A stretch of DNA of 64,000 nucleotides from Yoonia sp. BS5-3 (GTDB taxonomy: Bacteria > Pseudomonadota > Alphaproteobacteria > Rhodobacterales > Rhodobacteraceae), in NCBI RefSeq assembly GCF_038069655.2, contig NZ_CP150951.2, positions 2,630,001-2,694,000 of the forward strand, in the 5' to 3' direction. The first letter of the stretch is position 1; every line of letters starts with the position of its first letter. Made by a program: the position numbers and the translations under genes. The notes under the pieces were generated by a model. It saw nothing but the letters and a program-made list of their open reading frames with translations. It made no database searches and had not been told where the DNA came from. Positions 36,315 to 43,909 of this stretch are shown here, piece by piece.

Positions 36315-36870
36315 CGCTGTCAGTGCTTTGGCGGGCCGAGAGGCCGTTGGCGAAGTGACGGTCCGCGATGCGGGCCTGCGCGGTATGATCACCCTGCGTG
36401 GTGATCTGGCCGATCCAAAGCTGCACGCGATCTGTACCGGCCTTGCAGGTGTCGATTTTCCTGGTGCGATGCGGGCCAATTGCGTCGGGCAGAAAGGGCT
36501 GTGCTGGATGTCACCCGATGAGATCTTGATCCTGCTGCCCTATGCTGAGGTGCCCAAAGCGCTTGGGATGATTGATGCCGCCCTGGAGGGGACCCATTAT
36601 CTGGCGCAATCTGTCTCTGACGCGCGGGCGGTGCTGTCGGTCGAAGGCGGGTTCTGCCGTGAAGTCATAGCCAAGCTCGCCCCGGTTGATCTGCATCCCG
36701 ACGCATTCAGGCCCGGTGATTTCAGGCGCACGCGGCTTGGCCAGGTCGCTGCTGCATTCTGGATGCGCGATGAGGCCTGTTTTGAGATCATCTGCTTTCG
36801 CTCCGTTGCGGGTTATGCCTTTGATCTGCTGGCCGCGAGCGCCAAGGCGGGCCCTGTCAGGCTGTTCTGA
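36307..36870 (+). CDS. soxG: Sarcosine oxidase subunit gamma
   Basis: 187 residues from the ATG at 36307, which overlaps the soxA stop by eight bases. Motifs match SoxG: ITLRGDLADPKLHAICTGLAGVDFP, CWMSPDEILILLPY, ARAVLSVEGGFCREVIAKLAPVDLHPDAF and the C-terminal FWMRDEACFEIICFRSVAGYAFDLL. It is the smallest GcvT-like subunit and completes the complex. Confidence 0.94.
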   Translation: MSNAVSALAGREAVGEVTVRDAGLRGMITLRGDLADPKLHAICTGLAGVDFPGAMRANCVGQKGLCWMSPDEILILLPYAEVPKALGMIDAALEGTHYLAQSVSDARAVLSVEGGFCREVIAKLAPVDLHPDAFRPGDFRRTRLGQVAAAFWMRDEACFEIICFRSVAGYAFDLLAASAKAGPVRLF

Positions 36871-36961
36871 ATGGCTCCGGGAGATGTTTCGATGCGCTTG
36901 GCCACAACTGGCTGATACAATTGTGAGTTCCGCAGCGCCTGCGAAATGCCTATCAAAGGTT

Positions 36962-37762
36962 ATGTCGCGCCTATTCATTTGTTTTCTATTCGCTTTTCTT
37001 GGGTTTTCAGGGCCTTTAGCTGCTTGCGAAGGACAAGAGGCCTGCCAGCTTGGGGATCGATCGTACCATCTGCGCCTGCCGGATCAGTGGGACGGTCAAA
37101 GCCCGCTGCCGGTCTTGCTGCATTTTCATGGCTGGGCCCGTCAGGGGGATTTGATCGTGCGGCATGATCGTATCGCTACGGGTGCGATTGCCGATCATGT
37201 GCTGCTGGTTGCGCCGAATGGTTTGAACAAGTCCTGGTCATTTGGCCGCCCCCGTTCGCCCGATACTGATTTTGCCCGTGCGTTGCTGGCGGATGTGGCC
37301 AGCCGCTATCCTGTGGACCCCGAGAAGATCTTTGTCTCAGGCTATTCCTGGGGCGCGCGTATGGCCTGGCGCTTTGTGTGCGAGGATGGGGACGGGATTG
37401 CGGCGCTGCTGGCCGTGGCTGGCACCCTGTCCCAAAGTGAAACCTGCCAAACCGCCCCCGACGTCGTGCGCCAGGTCTACGGATTGAATGATCAGGTGCT
37501 GGACTATCCGATGGGGCCGGGCGGAGATCAGACCTACCCCGTATCGCTATGGCGCAGGCATTTTGATTGCGCCGCAGGACAGGACGAGGGCCAGTGGGCC
37601 GCGAGGTCATTTTTGACATTCACGCGGACGGCCTGGGATTGCCCGGGCGGCCAGGTTGTTATGGATGTACATCCGGGCGGGCACTTTATCCCGCATGATT
37701 GGATACCGCTTCAGGTGCAACAGCTTTTAGAAACCGGCGAGACGGGTTCGCCCATTCGTTAG
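36962..37762 (+). CDS. Secreted esterase, PHB depolymerase/feruloyl esterase-like
   Basis: 266 residues from the ATG at 36962. The signal peptide MSRLFICFLFAFLGFSGPLAAC ends near residue 22. Alpha/beta hydrolase: LLHFHGWARQGD (oxyanion), nucleophile elbow VSGYSWGARMAW, the Asp region is unclear, and the catalytic His is in VHPGGHFIPHDW. It resembles the LpqC/poly(3-hydroxybutyrate) depolymerase group. It could hydrolyse short-chain esters in the periplasm. It lies 91 bp after soxG with no functional link visible. Confidence 0.85.
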   Translation: MSRLFICFLFAFLGFSGPLAACEGQEACQLGDRSYHLRLPDQWDGQSPLPVLLHFHGWARQGDLIVRHDRIATGAIADHVLLVAPNGLNKSWSFGRPRSPDTDFARALLADVASRYPVDPEKIFVSGYSWGARMAWRFVCEDGDGIAALLAVAGTLSQSETCQTAPDVVRQVYGLNDQVLDYPMGPGGDQTYPVSLWRRHFDCAAGQDEGQWAARSFLTFTRTAWDCPGGQVVMDVHPGGHFIPHDWIPLQVQQLLETGETGSPIR

Positions 37763-37880
37763 GGGGCTGCTGTGGGACGTTAGGTGGTTTGGGCTGTGGC
37801 AGCCCCTGAATAGTTCGCAAGAAGCAAATTGGACCTTAACGTTTTGCTGCTTTTGTGCGTGGTGCACCGCCGCAAGTCCG

Positions 37881-37926
37881 GTTTGAGCCCATTTTGACAG
37901 ATGCTGCGGTGTGCATGAATGCCCGC
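37881..37926 (+). repeat. Dispersed repeat copy B
   Basis: 46 bases, 36 of which match 28033-28078 in the same orientation. Shared cores are TTGAGCCCA, GATGCTGCGG and GAATG. It lies just beyond the 3' end of the isolated P-loop kinase gene. Diverged copies bordering two accessory genes suggest an old repeat family rather than a recent duplication. Confidence 0.55.
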
Positions 37927-37945
37927 ATAGATCGGCGACAAGAAA

Positions 37946-38506
37946 TCAGCCTACATCCTTGGTTGCAGCAAGAACTGCAACACAATGGTTCGCGATTTTG
38001 TCGGCAGCTTCCTCCGGTTTCATATAAGTCACGTTCAATCGAAAGGTATGGGGAAGTTCGCCGCCGATTAGTGGCTCTGATGAAGCGTGGTTGCGCTCTG
38101 CGACCTCTGCGTCCTGCAACTTCCCTTTACCTCTACGCTCCGGCGACTGAATACGCTTGATGTTTTCTTCCAGATCGCAGGCGATGTGAACCATTACGAG
38201 GGGTGGACGCCTGTCGCTTCGCTCCAGGAACCTTCGCCACTCTTCCATAGCCCATTCTGTCTCGCCAGTTAGCACCGTAGTGAATATTACTGGAGTACCT
38301 GAGGGCAGGGCCGCAATTAGCTCGTCCGCAATTGCTTCAACACGCCGAACGGTCTCTCGAAATTCGGGAGTGCGGAATTCGGTCAGAGCGAATGCGAGGT
38401 TGTATAGTGTATGGATATCAACAAGACGCGCCTTCAAGAGCACCGCGAGTTCCCGCCCGACAGTCAGTTTGCCGACGCCCGGATAGCCATTCAGAACAAT
38501 AATCAT
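37946..38506 (-). CDS. P-loop nucleotide kinase-like protein
   Basis: 186 residues. Walker A at the very start: MIIVLNGYPGVGKLTVG (G7 to T15). The rest fits a small AAA_33/shikimate-kinase-like ATPase (FRETVRRVEAIADELIAALPSGTPVIFTTVLTG, VMVHIACDLEENIKRIQSPERRGKGKL with lid Arg). The substrate is unknown; antibiotic phosphotransferase relatives are possible. The base composition is lower in GC than the surrounding genes and it is flanked by non-coding DNA, including a dispersed repeat. It was probably acquired. Confidence 0.75.
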   Translation of the reverse strand: MIIVLNGYPGVGKLTVGRELAVLLKARLVDIHTLYNLAFALTEFRTPEFRETVRRVEAIADELIAALPSGTPVIFTTVLTGETEWAMEEWRRFLERSDRRPPLVMVHIACDLEENIKRIQSPERRGKGKLQDAEVAERNHASSEPLIGGELPHTFRLNVTYMKPEEAADKIANHCVAVLAATKDVG

Positions 38507-38653
38507 TCTTCTAGCCTGTTATAGTCGGCAGGATTTGCCAACAGCGAAAGCCGACATTGGCACGAATGCCGCGAATTCACCCTTCGTCCCGCATCTTGTC
38601 AGAAAGGCATTGCCTGGTGAATGTTCCGCCTGATTCAGGAGTGCCTGAGACAG

Positions 38654-38679
38654 CCTCTTAGTCCACCTCTTAGTCCACC
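38654..38679. repeat. 12-bp tandem duplication
   Basis: CCTCTTAGTCCA occurs twice head to tail, followed by two further matching bases. It lies in the 214-bp gap between the P-loop kinase and the second Hint gene. No gene is convincing in this gap. Confidence 0.6.
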
Positions 38680-38720
38680 ATAGGACGTTGAATTGTATCG
38701 CCACTCAGGTTTGCGATCTT

Positions 38721-39794
38721 TCAAAGCTCAAGCACGGGGCGCGCGTTTTTTGCGACCCGCGATACAAACCGGATTTGCTTTTCGCGGCTTGGGACCTGAG
38801 CGGCCCCATCCGCGCCCTTGTGCCGCGCGCGGAGCCCCGGGAAAATCAGGTCGATTTCTGCAATCGCATCTTCGCCGATTGCCTCTGCCGCGTACTCGCC
38901 CAGATGTAGCGTTTCGGCGGGGGCATCCTCGGCAAGGATGATTTCGTGGTCGTCCAGCAGCAAATGGACGTAGTCGATTTCGTTGATCTGCTTATCCACA
39001 AAAATGCCGGGCAGGTCGGTCAAACGGATTGCGGCCAGCAAAACCTCTGCCTGGCCAAACATGCGCTGCGCAATCGGCGAGCGTGCCAAAAGCCGGTGCT
39101 GCCGCGAAACCAAAAGATCACGCGTCGGGAGCCCGCCGCCCAAAGCCCCTTGGCTGATCCGAACGGGCAGAAATCGTTCATCGGCGCCGATCATATCGGC
39201 GTCAACATGGCGGCGCCCGACCCAGCGAATGGGTTTGGGCCCGTTTTGTGTTTCAACCAGCTGGCCCGGTTTCAAATCGCTGGCGCAAACGTAGCCGGTG
39301 GGTGTTTTGATCCGGGTTGTCCCTGCAAAACACACCAAAATTTCGATATTATCGACAAGCGCGCCTGAGCCGTCGGCGTTATCACCGATCTCGGTAAACC
39401 GTATCGTATAGTCACCAGCCGCAGGGAAAGTCACGTCGGCTGACAATTGCAGATACACCGATTGCTGATCAGGCACGATGTTGGCACTGTAGATCACCAC
39501 ACCGTTGCTATCCAGAATTTCGACCGTGAAACCGTCGACACCCAGTGTTCCGCTGTCTCTGAGCGCGTAATCGAGATTAAGTTGGGCATCCCGGGCCTGA
39601 TCGACCGTGAAGGTTTGTTCCATTACCGTGACATTGCCGGTGCCGCCATTGATCTCGGCAACACGCCCAGGTCCGGAGCCAGCGATGTAGGTACTGGACG
39701 GCCTCGTTTCCAGATCTGTGCCAGACCATCCGGTTGCGCTGTTATTGGTACTGCTGGAAAAGTCGCCGTTGACGATCAAATTTGTTAAAGCCAC
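38721..39794 (-). CDS. Hint-domain protein with jelly-roll-like N-terminus
   Basis: 357 residues from a GTG start at 39794, chosen because VALTNLIVNGDFSS is the usual opening of this roseobacter family and GAGG lies eight bases before it; the frame runs upstream. The N-terminal 150 residues are a beta sandwich (FTVEILDSNGVVIYSANIVPD, ADVTFPAAGDYTIRFTEIG) like carbohydrate-binding folds. The Hint domain starts at C155: CFAGTTRIKTPTGYVCASDLKPGQLVETQNGPKPIRWVG, with SRQHRLL later. Probably secreted without a classic signal peptide. Self-processing is possible since Cys1 is kept. Confidence 0.87.
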   Translation of the reverse strand: MALTNLIVNGDFSSSTNNSATGWSGTDLETRPSSTYIAGSGPGRVAEINGGTGNVTVMEQTFTVDQARDAQLNLDYALRDSGTLGVDGFTVEILDSNGVVIYSANIVPDQQSVYLQLSADVTFPAAGDYTIRFTEIGDNADGSGALVDNIEILVCFAGTTRIKTPTGYVCASDLKPGQLVETQNGPKPIRWVGRRHVDADMIGADERFLPVRISQGALGGGLPTRDLLVSRQHRLLARSPIAQRMFGQAEVLLAAIRLTDLPGIFVDKQINEIDYVHLLLDDHEIILAEDAPAETLHLGEYAAEAIGEDAIAEIDLIFPGLRARHKGADGAAQVPSREKQIRFVSRVAKNARPVLEL

Positions 39795-39960
39795 TGACAC
39801 ATCCTCGACACCTAAAACGCTGGCATGCTTATATACGTCTTTTGCTGAGGGGACAGTTAATTTTGTTTTTCGGCATATATTTCGCGAAGAATTGCCAAAA
39901 TTTGTGCAGTTGAGTGTCCTTTTTGGGCGCTTCGGCGTCAGATCGGCATCCATCACGCTC

Positions 39961-39990
39961 TTGACCTTGCGCTGTCATGTGACATGTATC
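39961..39990 (+). promoter_or_regulatory. sodB promoter with palindrome in the spacer
   Basis: TTGACC (39961-39966) and TGTATC (39985-39990) are an 18-base-spaced -35/-10 pair. TGTCATGTGACA, a perfect 12-base palindromic arrangement (TGTCA-TG-TGACA), fills the 3' part of the spacer at 39973-39984. A repressor bound there would block polymerase. Iron or redox regulators are natural candidates for sodB, but none is encoded nearby. Confidence 0.5.
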
Positions 39991-40026
39991 GACGCATCCC
40001 ATTCTCAACTTAGAAAGATGACTGAT

Positions 40027-40626
40027 ATGGCTTTTTCACTTCCTGATCTTCCCTATGCCCATGACGCGCTGGCTGGCAAAGGCATGTCTGCCGAAACGCT
40101 GGAATACCACCACGACCTGCACCACAACGCCTATGTGACCAACGGCAACAAGGCCATTGAAGGCACCGAGTGGGAAGGCAAGTCACTGGAAGAGATCATC
40201 GTTGGCACTTATGACAAGTCGGCTGTTGCTCAGAACGGCATCTTCAACAACATCAGCCAGCTTTGGAACCACAACCAGTTTTGGGAAATGATGGGCCCAG
40301 GTGATAGCGCCATGCCTGGTGAGCTGGAAAAAGCCATCACCGAAAGCTTTGGCAGCGTTGATGAGTTCAAGTCGCAGTTCAGCGCCGCTGGTGCAGGTCA
40401 GTTCGGCTCGGGCTGGTGCTGGCTGGTCAAGAACGCTGATGGCTCGCTGGCTGTCACTAAAACCGAAAACGGCGTGAACCCGTTGTGCTTTGGTCAAACA
40501 GCATTGCTCGGCTGTGATGTGTGGGAGCATTCCTACTACATCGACTTCCGCAACAAGCGCCCGGCCTATCTGACCAATTTCCTTGATAATCTGGTCAACT
40601 GGGAAAACGTCGCCTCGCGCCTCTGA
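40027..40626 (+). CDS. sodB: Superoxide dismutase (Fe)
   Basis: Dismutes superoxide in the cytoplasm. 199 residues from the ATG at 40027, giving MAFSLPDLPYAHDALAG. Metal ligands: His in LEYHHDLHHNAYV, His in LWNHNQFW, and Asp and His in DVWEHSYYIDFRNKRPAY. FNNISQLWNHNQFWEMM and AGAGQFGSGWCWL are typical of the iron form. A clear terminator follows. Confidence 0.96.
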   Translation: MAFSLPDLPYAHDALAGKGMSAETLEYHHDLHHNAYVTNGNKAIEGTEWEGKSLEEIIVGTYDKSAVAQNGIFNNISQLWNHNQFWEMMGPGDSAMPGELEKAITESFGSVDEFKSQFSAAGAGQFGSGWCWLVKNADGSLAVTKTENGVNPLCFGQTALLGCDVWEHSYYIDFRNKRPAYLTNFLDNLVNWENVASRL

Positions 40627-40647
40627 TCCTTTTACCATCGACATTCG

Positions 40648-40680
40648 AAAAGGCCCGTGAGACATCTTGCGGGCCTTTTT
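40648..40680 (+). terminator. Rho-independent terminator of sodB
   Basis: AAAGGCCCG pairs with CGGGCCTTT around TGAGACATCTTG, followed by T residues to 40680. It lies 22 bp after the sodB stop. Confidence 0.88.
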
Positions 40681-40697
40681 ATTTATTGAGGACCCTC

Positions 40698-41675
40698 ATG
40701 CACCAACCCAGTCTGGATGCGATCCGCACTGCCGCTGATGAGCTGGCAGATGCGATCATCGAAACGCCTGTTTTGCCGCTATCCGCGGACCGCTGGCAGG
40801 GCCTGCTGCCCAAGGGTGCGGATGTCACCATCAAGCTTGAGCTGTTCCAGCAAACCGGCGCGTTCAAGGCGCGCGGCGCGCTGCTCGGGATCAGACGCCT
40901 TGGTGCCGATCAGCGCGCTGCCGGTGTTGTAGCCGCCAGCGGGGGCAATCATGCGCTGGGCGTGTCCTGGGCTGCGAAAGAGGCCGGGATTTCTGCCCTG
41001 ATCTGCATGCCCCGCGCCGTCGATCCGGCCCGCATTGCGGGGTGCAAGGCGCTGGGCGCTGAGGTGCAGTTGTTTGACGATATGGCCGGGGCCTTTGCCG
41101 CGATGAACAAGGCAGCTGGGGCAGGGCGCACGCTGATGCACCCGTTTGAGGCCGATCACATGGTGCTGGGCGCGGCGACCTGCGGTCTGGAATATTGCGC
41201 GCAGGCCCCGGATGTGGATGTCTTTGTCGTGCCTGTCGGCGGCGGCGGTCTGATCTCTGGCATGGCCTCTGCCATTCGCCATCTGCGCCCGAATGCGCAG
41301 ATCATCGGGGTAGAGCCCTTCGGCGCGGACAGCCTTTATCGCAGCCTGGCTTCGGGACAACCGGAGACGCTGGACAAGGTCGATACGATGGCCGACAGCC
41401 TTGGCGCGCCCATGTCGCTGCCGGGCACCTTTGGGATTTGCCAAAAGCTGGTGGATGAGGTGGTGCGCATCAGTGACGCCGAGATGGCCGAAGCCATGCG
41501 GCTTATGCAGGCGCATATGGCGATCACGGCAGAACCGGCTTGTGCCGCTTCACTGGCTGCGATCATGGGGCCGTTGAAGCATCAGCTCGCAGGGTGCAAG
41601 ATTGGGATTATTGCTTGCGGATCGAATATCTCAATCCCGCGGTTTGCAGAATTGACGGCGCTGTCAGAGGGCTGA
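40698..41675 (+). CDS. Threonine/serine dehydratase-like PLP enzyme
   Basis: 325 residues from the ATG at 40698, preceded by GAGGA. Fold type II PLP enzyme: K in TGAFKARGALLGI (Schiff base), ASGGNHALGVSWAAKEAGI (phosphate/carboxylate loop), and the PLP phosphate-binding loop VVPVGGGGLISGMASA. The C-terminal serine is in CGSNIS. It is like the short catabolic threonine dehydratases without the ACT regulatory domain. Substrate choice (Thr, Ser or a hydroxyaspartate) cannot be told. It overlaps the convergent LOG gene by 12 bp. Confidence 0.9.
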   Translation: MHQPSLDAIRTAADELADAIIETPVLPLSADRWQGLLPKGADVTIKLELFQQTGAFKARGALLGIRRLGADQRAAGVVAASGGNHALGVSWAAKEAGISALICMPRAVDPARIAGCKALGAEVQLFDDMAGAFAAMNKAAGAGRTLMHPFEADHMVLGAATCGLEYCAQAPDVDVFVVPVGGGGLISGMASAIRHLRPNAQIIGVEPFGADSLYRSLASGQPETLDKVDTMADSLGAPMSLPGTFGICQKLVDEVVRISDAEMAEAMRLMQAHMAITAEPACAASLAAIMGPLKHQLAGCKIGIIACGSNISIPRFAELTALSEG

Positions 41676-42218
41676 TCGCAACGTGGCCTCAAGCGTGGGC
41701 ACATCATTGACGAACTGCACGTAGGACAGGATGTCATTGCCTGCAAAGCCTTGGTCGACGACGTGGGTCATCAGCGTCAAAAGCGGGTCCCAGAACCCAT
41801 CGATGTTCAGCACAAAGATCGGCTTTTCATGCAGTTTCAACTGCCGCCAGGTGAGCGCTTCAAAGAACTCATCCAGCGATCCGGCTCCGCCGGGCAGAAC
41901 GACAACCGCATCGGCATTCATGAACATGACTTTCTTACGCTCATGCATGGTCTCGGTCACCACGAAGCTGTCCAGATCGCGTTTGCCGACTTCCCAGTCC
42001 ATCAAATGGGCGGGGATCACGCCAAAGGTTTGCCCACCCGCAGCCTGCACCGCATTGGCCACGCGCCCCATCAGCCCCACATCGCCTGCGCCGTAAACCA
42101 GTCGCCAGCCATTGGCCACGAGCATTTGGCCTGTGTTCTCTGCCGCGTTGACGTAGCTGTCTTTGGTCCCATCACGTGAGCCACAATAGACACAGACGGA
42201 TTTGGGAAATGTTGGCAT
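41664..42218 (-). CDS. TIGR00730/LOG family nucleotide phosphoribohydrolase
   Basis: 184 residues from the ATG at 42218. Rossmann-like fold: VCVYCGSRDGTKDSYVNAAENTG, LVYGAGDVGLMGRVANAVQAAGG, then the signature PGGAGSLDEFFEALTWRQL (PGGxGTxxE type) and KPIFVLNIDGFWDPLL. It cleaves AMP or cytokinin-type monophosphates to free base and ribose phosphate by family knowledge. The ORF stays open upstream, but the family start is unambiguous. The LysM gene diverges. Confidence 0.93.
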   Translation of the reverse strand: MPTFPKSVCVYCGSRDGTKDSYVNAAENTGQMLVANGWRLVYGAGDVGLMGRVANAVQAAGGQTFGVIPAHLMDWEVGKRDLDSFVVTETMHERKKVMFMNADAVVVLPGGAGSLDEFFEALTWRQLKLHEKPIFVLNIDGFWDPLLTLMTHVVDQGFAGNDILSYVQFVNDVPTLEATLRSAL

Positions 42219-42326
42219 AACGAACCTTTCATGAGCTTGGCTTTGACCGGTCATAGCCGCGTTGCTAAGGTGGCTCAACCACATGCGGTTGGGGTGCCGC
42301 ATATTGGCGCGATGAGGGGTGAAAAC

Positions 42327-43484
42327 GTGTCTGACGGAACGAAATCGAGCGCTTTGCCGATTATTTTGGGTGCGACGGCTGCGGTCGTTATTGGCGTGGG
42401 TATTTTGATGTTCTTGCCCGAACCGGAAGTCGCATCCGAAATAGCGGCGCCTGTAACTGCTGAAGTTGCACCGCAAGTCGATCCAGTAGAACCCGTGGAG
42501 GTGGCCGAGCCAACGCCAGCACCCCCAACTGGCCCGCTTTTTGATACTTTTCGCGTTGAAACAGATGGCAGCATGGTGATCGCCGGGCAGGCAGAGCCGG
42601 GCCAGGACGTTGGTATCATACTGGCCGGTGAGATGATCGAACGCGTGACAGCGGATGCAAGTGGCAGTTTTGTGGCCTTCCCTGTCGCGGGCCTGTCCGA
42701 GCAGCCCCGCCGTTTGCATCTTTTGGCCGATCCGGATGGGCAGGCCATCGCCTCTGAGGCCAGTTATATGGTTGCGCCAATCGTCCCGCCGGTTGTTGTT
42801 GCCGATGAAGTCCCGACGCCTGATCAGCCGCCGGTATCTGTTGATGTCGCCACGCTTGAGACGGCGCCTGCGCCCGGGGCTGCGCCACAATTGCCCGTGG
42901 TTGAGGAGAGCATTGCGCCCCCAGCCGCGCCGACTGCCCCCACGGTGTTACAAGCGGATTCGAGCGGCGTGCGCGTCGTGCAAACCAGCCCGGCATTGAC
43001 GGTTCCGAATGTTGCGCTTGATGCGATCACCTATGATCCTGAGGGCGATGTGCAACTGGCAGGGCGCGCCACAGGCGATGGGGCCGTGCAAATCTATATC
43101 GACAACAAACCGCTAACGACGTCAGACGTGTCGACCGGTGGCGATTGGCGCGTTGATCTGCCCGATATCGACACGGGCGTTTACACCTTGCGCATTGATG
43201 AGCTTGATGAAGAGGGTGCTGTCGTCTCGCGCGTTGAAACTCCGTTCAAGCGCGAAGAGGCAGAAGAGGTGGCCGCTGTGTTGGCCGAAGAAACCGCCAG
43301 TGAGGGTTTCGAAGTTGCCGTGAAGACGGTGCAACCCGGGGCGACGCTTTGGGCAATTGCCGAAGAGAATTTAGGCAATGGGATTTTCTATGTCGAAGTA
43401 TTCGAGGCGAATACCGACCTGATCCGTGATCCTGATCTCATCTATCCTGGCCAGATATTCCGGATCCCCGATAAGCCGGAATAA
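42327..43484 (+). CDS. LysM-domain membrane-anchored protein
   Basis: About 385 residues from a GTG at 42327, selected because GAGGGG lies seven bases before; an ATG at 42312 is the alternative. One N-terminal membrane span (LPIILGATAAVVIGVGILMFL), then a long Ala/Pro/Val-rich linker, two repeat-like beta modules (FDTFRVETDGSMVIAGQAEPGQDVGIIL and VALDAITYDPEGDVQLAGRATGDGAVQIYIDN), and a C-terminal LysM (VQPGATLWAIAEENLGNGIFYVEVFEANTDLI). It probably ties the membrane to peptidoglycan. A MITE sits just after its stop. Confidence 0.88.
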   Translation: MSDGTKSSALPIILGATAAVVIGVGILMFLPEPEVASEIAAPVTAEVAPQVDPVEPVEVAEPTPAPPTGPLFDTFRVETDGSMVIAGQAEPGQDVGIILAGEMIERVTADASGSFVAFPVAGLSEQPRRLHLLADPDGQAIASEASYMVAPIVPPVVVADEVPTPDQPPVSVDVATLETAPAPGAAPQLPVVEESIAPPAAPTAPTVLQADSSGVRVVQTSPALTVPNVALDAITYDPEGDVQLAGRATGDGAVQIYIDNKPLTTSDVSTGGDWRVDLPDIDTGVYTLRIDELDEEGAVVSRVETPFKREEAEEVAAVLAEETASEGFEVAVKTVQPGATLWAIAEENLGNGIFYVEVFEANTDLIRDPDLIYPGQIFRIPDKPE

Positions 43485-43491
43485 ACAGACC

Positions 43492-43858
43492 CTAGGGTCA
43501 GGACCCATTAATCTTGCACCATCAGCGGCAATTTCACGAAATATCAGTGGTTTGCGCCGCGCGGCCATAGTGTTCTACGGCCAAGCGGCGTTCGCCGCTG
43601 AGATGAAGTGAAATCGCCGCCCGTCGCCCCACAGGGGCGCCAGCTATGGCAGGCATGCCTGTGGCATGACGGGTTTGCCCAGGGCTCCGCCCGTTCGCGC
43701 CTGAAAATGTCCCCCGGACATTTTCTGTTCCGGCGCAAACTCCCTCTGATCTGCGGCACATCTGCTTGAAGTAGAACCACTATTCCAGCGCAGATGCGTC
43801 TTGTCAGAGAAAAAATCTGGTAAACTGACGGCGCAAGATTAATGGGTCCTGACCCTAG
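43492..43858. mobile_element. 359-bp MITE with inverted repeats and CTAG duplication
   Basis: The left end at 43496 begins GGTCAGGACCCATTAATC and the right end (to 43854) carries the reverse complement. The ends match over 25 bases with one mismatch and more weakly beyond. CTAG flanks both sides (43492-43495 and 43855-43858), a 4-bp target duplication like that of IS5-type elements. Inside is a perfect hairpin, AAAATGTCC-CCC-GGACATTTT (43704-43724). No transposase frame is present, so it is non-autonomous. It fills the 425-bp gap between the LysM gene and the ABC exporter. Confidence 0.82.
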
Positions 43859-43909
43859 AATTCTGGCGCTATGCGTCCTAGGTAAGATGGCTTCCAGCAG
43901 GAGAGCCAG

